From assembly GCF_001044425.1 (NCBI RefSeq), contig NZ_LFML01000149.1:74752-138751 (forward strand): a stretch of 64,000 nt of DNA. The letters run 5' to 3'. The notes under the pieces are model-generated. The model was not told the origin of the DNA. It ran no database searches and was given only the letters and a program-made list of their open reading frames with translations. Shown in pieces: positions 58,601-64,000 of this stretch (position 1 is its first letter; each line of letters opens with the position of its first letter). The stretch is from Streptomyces roseus. GTDB taxonomy: Bacteria > Actinomycetota > Actinomycetes > Streptomycetales > Streptomycetaceae. The position numbers were made by a program, and so were the translations under genes.

Positions 58601-60573
58601 ACGCGTACACCCTCGACTCCTGGCGCTACCGCGTCGTCTGGCAGCCCGCCCCCGAGGCCCTGCCCGCCCCCGTCCTGACCGGCACCTGGCTGGTCGCGGT
58701 GAGCCCGCAGCACGCCGCCGACCCGCGGGTCGCCGCCGTCCTCGCGGCGCTGGCCGACAGCGGGGCCGCCCCCGAGACCGTCGAGGTCGACGGGGAGGAC
58801 CGCGGCGCCCTCGCCGAGGCGCTGGGCGGCCGTACCGCCGCCGGAGTGCTCTCGCTGCTCTCCCTCGACGAGCGGCCGCACCCCGCACACCCCGGCCTGA
58901 CCCGGGGCCTGGCCGCCACCGTCACCCTGGTACAGGCCCACGGCGACGCCGGGCTGAGCGCCCCGCTGTGGCTGGCCACCGACGGGGCGGCCGCCGTGGC
59001 CGGCTCCCACGAGGTCGCGTCCCTCGCCCAGACCCCCCTGTGGGGCCTGGCCGGAGCCCTCGCGCTGGACCTCCCGCAGACCTGGGGAGGCATCGTCGAC
59101 CTGCCCGCCGCCCTCGACCCGGCCGCCGCCCGGCAGCTGTGCTCGCTGCTGACCGGTACCTCCGGCGAGGACGCCGTCGCGCTGCGCCCGCAGGGCGTCT
59201 TCGTACGCCGCCTCGTGCGCGCCCCCCTCGCCGGCCAGGAGCCCCGCCGCACCTGGCAGCCCCGCGGCACCGTCCTCATCACGGGCGGCACCGGCGGCCT
59301 CGGCGCCCACGTGGCCCGTACGTTCGCCGCCGAGGGCGCCGGACACCTGCTGCTCACCAGCCGCCGCGGCCGCGCCGCCGCCGGCATGGACGAGCTCGAA
59401 GCCGAACTGACCGCCCTGGGCGCCCGGGTGAGCATCGAGGCCTGCGACGTCACCGACCGCGCCTCGCTGGCCCGGGTCCTGGACTCCGTACCCGAGGACC
59501 AGCCGCTGACCGCCGTCGTCCACGCGGCCGGGGCGATGCAGCGCATCGCCCCGCTCCACGACCTCTCCCTGGAGGAGTTCGCCGAGGTCGGCCACGCCAA
59601 GGTCGCCGGAGCCCTCCTCCTCGACGAACTCCTCGCCGACCGCCCGCTGGACGCCTTCGTCCTCTTCTCCTCCGGCGCGGCCGTCTGGGGCAGCGCCGGC
59701 CAGAGCGCCTACGCCGCCGCCAACGCCCACCTCGACGGCCTCGCCCACCGCCGCCGCGCCCAGGGCCGTACCGTCACCTCCGTCGCCTGGTCCTCGTGGG
59801 ACGGCGGCATGGTCGACGCCGAACTCGGCGCCATGATGCGCCGGATCGGCGCGCCCGCCATGCGGCCCTCCATCGCCGTCGGCGCCCTGCGCCAGGTCGT
59901 CGAGCACGACGAGAGCCACCTCGTGGTCGCCGAGTTCGACTGGGAGCGCTTCGTCCCCACCTACACCCTGGCCCGGCCCCGCCCACTGCTGAACGCCCTG
60001 CCCGAGGTACGCGCCGTCTTCGAAGGCGCCGCCGGGGGAGCGGCGGCGGGCGGCGGATCCGCCCTGGTGGCCTCGCTCGCCGGAAAGCCGGAGGCGGAGC
60101 AGACCCGCGCCCTGCTGGACCTGGTCCGCGGCAAGGTCGCGGCGCTGCTCGGCTACGACTCCCCGGCGGAGCTGGAGCCGACCCGCGCCTTCGAGGACCT
60201 CGGCTTCGACTCCGTCGCCGCCGTGGAACTGCGCGCGCGCCTCAGCGAGGCGACCGGCGCGAACCTGCCGAGCACGATGGTCTTCGACTACGCCACCCCC
60301 GCCGCGCTCGCCGCGTTCCTGCGCACCGAGCTGTTCCAGGACGGCGACGGCGGCCCCGCCGACGTGCTCACCGAGCTGGACCGCTTCGAGGAGCTCGCCG
60401 CCTCCCTCGACATCGAGCAGATCCGCTCCAGCCGGATCACCTCGCGGCTGCAAGCCCTGGTCGGCAGGCTCACCGACCTCCAGGGAACCGGCGAGATGGT
60501 CCGCGACCAGCTCGAATCCGCTTCGGCGGACGACGTCTTCGCCTTCATCGACAGAGAACTCGGCCTGGCCTGA
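55672..60573 (+). CDS. Modular type I PKS, one module (KS-AT-KR-ACP)
   Basis: 1633 residues, starting at ATG 55672, 70 bp after the previous PKS. An N-terminal docking helix (QDKLRDYLKRATADL) is followed by KS about 34-447 (DTACSSS, HGTGT), AT about 563-870 (GHSIGE and HAFH, malonyl), a KR with its structural half from about 960 and catalytic half about 1200-1370 (GGTGGLG; Tyr in SAYAAANA near 1345), ACP (GFDSV, Ser near 1512) and a C-terminal docking helix (DDVFAFIDRELGLA). No DH is present; the post-AT linker runs straight into the KR. The KR lacks the LDD-type motif (HAAGAMQRIAP) and has the Trp of VWGSAGQ, features of A-type (L-hydroxy) reductases. Expected product of the module: one malonate extension with a hydroxyl retained. 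Confidence 0.94.
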   Translation: MPDQDKLRDYLKRATADLQSAKRRLREAEAREHEPIAIVGMACRYPGGIGSPEDLWDLVASGGDGITGFPLNRGWDVDGLYDPEPGTPGKSYAREGGFLHDADRFDADFFKISPKEARETDPQQRLLLETSWEALERATIDPHSLRGSRTGVYAGVVYHDYPSDGGIGGLGSIASGRIAYTLGLEGPAVTVDTACSSSLVALHWAVKALRAGECSLALAGGVTVMATPTSFVGFSQERGLAPDGRCKSFAAAADGTGWGEGAGMLVVERLSDARRNGHPVLAVIRGSAVNQDGASNGITAPNGPSQQRLIEQTLAGAQLTADQVDAVEAHGTGTTLGDPIEAQALLATYGKGRPADKPLWLGSIKSNIGHAQAAAGVGGIIKMVQAIRHGVLPKTLHVDEPSPKVDWSAGNIRLLTEAVDWPETGEPRRAAVSAFGLSGTNAHVIIEAAPAEEAPEGAQAPEAQAPEALAPALLPLSAKTADALRAQAANLLDHLSALDAAGDEAPVRDLGHSLALTRAALEHRAVLLAADREELVRGLTALAEGDVPGDAARAVAEPDVRTAFLFSGQGAQRLGMGRELHAAFPVFAAALDEAAAALDAHLDTPLKGVMWGDDEQALNSTAYAQPALFAVESALFRLVRSWGLRPDVLAGHSIGEVAAAHAAGVLDLADAARLVAARGRLMQALPAGGAMAAIQATEEEVRPHLTDGVGIAAVNGPRAVVVSGEQDTVRAIAAHFGQDGRKTKELRVSHAFHSPLMDPMLEEFRAVAQSVTWNEARIPVVSNLTGRPAGDGELQSADYWVRHVREAVRFSDALRAIEADGVRVLLELGPDAALTPMAADSLTAEAGAVVAPALRRGRDEERTLLAAVAQAYARGAALDWPALFAARPAARPARRLALPTYAFQHRSFWADAVPATPGLLAAARGGAGGAADPADTAFWESVEHADVDALAGRLEIAAEPLHEVLPALSKWRRRHQDAYTLDSWRYRVVWQPAPEALPAPVLTGTWLVAVSPQHAADPRVAAVLAALADSGAAPETVEVDGEDRGALAEALGGRTAAGVLSLLSLDERPHPAHPGLTRGLAATVTLVQAHGDAGLSAPLWLATDGAAAVAGSHEVASLAQTPLWGLAGALALDLPQTWGGIVDLPAALDPAAARQLCSLLTGTSGEDAVALRPQGVFVRRLVRAPLAGQEPRRTWQPRGTVLITGGTGGLGAHVARTFAAEGAGHLLLTSRRGRAAAGMDELEAELTALGARVSIEACDVTDRASLARVLDSVPEDQPLTAVVHAAGAMQRIAPLHDLSLEEFAEVGHAKVAGALLLDELLADRPLDAFVLFSSGAAVWGSAGQSAYAAANAHLDGLAHRRRAQGRTVTSVAWSSWDGGMVDAELGAMMRRIGAPAMRPSIAVGALRQVVEHDESHLVVAEFDWERFVPTYTLARPRPLLNALPEVRAVFEGAAGGAAAGGGSALVASLAGKPEAEQTRALLDLVRGKVAALLGYDSPAELEPTRAFEDLGFDSVAAVELRARLSEATGANLPSTMVFDYATPAALAAFLRTELFQDGDGGPADVLTELDRFEELAASLDIEQIRSSRITSRLQALVGRLTDLQGTGEMVRDQLESASADDVFAFIDRELGLA

Positions 60574-60629
60574 CCGAGCCCCGAGCACGTAGCCGACACA
60601 TTCATCAAAAGGACTCGGTGAGACCCGAC

Positions 60630-64000
<3,371 letters not shown>

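Overview
The window is very GC-rich, with GTG/TTG starts, 4-bp ATGA/GTGA stop-start overlaps and modular type I polyketide synthases (PKS). It reads as a Streptomyces-type actinomycete chromosome and is almost wholly secondary metabolism. No rRNA, tRNA, transposase, phage or CRISPR sequence was recognised.

Two gene sets are interleaved. SET A is a macrolactam-type PKS cluster split into two arms. The left arm (1-16.8 kb) holds a PKS that begins with a free-standing loading ACP (minus strand, runs off the left edge), a ferredoxin and a P450. Divergent from these is a plus-strand operon: type II thioesterase, adenylation enzyme, PLP decarboxylase, glutamate mutase S and E subunits, and a second thioesterase, followed by a TetR regulator. 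The operon matches the vicenistatin-type logic: glutamate to 3-methylaspartate (mutase), activation on an ACP, decarboxylation to a 3-aminoisobutyryl starter, then chain extension and closure to a lactam. The right arm (42.4-64 kb) holds a DHA2-type exporter and three collinear PKS genes: two KS-AT-DH-KR-ACP modules (the second with a dead KR), one KS-AT-KR-ACP module, and a methylmalonyl-specific KS-AT-DH module cut by the right edge.

SET B (about 16.9-42 kb) lies between the arms. It starts with a small exported peptide gene opposite an XRE/TPR regulator. A left-facing operon follows: 2OG-Fe oxygenase, three ATP-grasp ligases, MFS transporter, class III aminotransferase. A right-facing operon carries a 2-deoxy-scyllo-inosose (DOI) synthase-like cyclase, bicupin, SDR, DOI-aminotransferase-like enzyme, two more ATP-grasp ligases, MFS transporter, class II glutamine amidohydrolase, glutamine-synthetase-like ligase, short XRE regulator and an APH-type kinase. 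A last left-facing operon carries a NodB-type deacetylase, an AldO-like flavin oxidase, a PhyH-type oxygenase and an LLM-type protein. Together these suggest an aminocyclitol decorated by ATP-dependent amide bonds. I do not recognise the product.

Set B looks like its own regulon. Direct repeats of TTGCCA spaced 10 bp apart lie upstream of the XRE/TPR gene, between the two core operons (one site facing each way), and upstream of the deacetylase operon. Long perfect hairpins close the convergent ends at 18.6 and 37.8 kb. The most interesting hypotheses are this regulon with its possible peptide signal (a 56-residue exported peptide with two DIEWPxxxPT repeats) and the aminocyclitol/ATP-grasp pathway nested in a macrolactam cluster.
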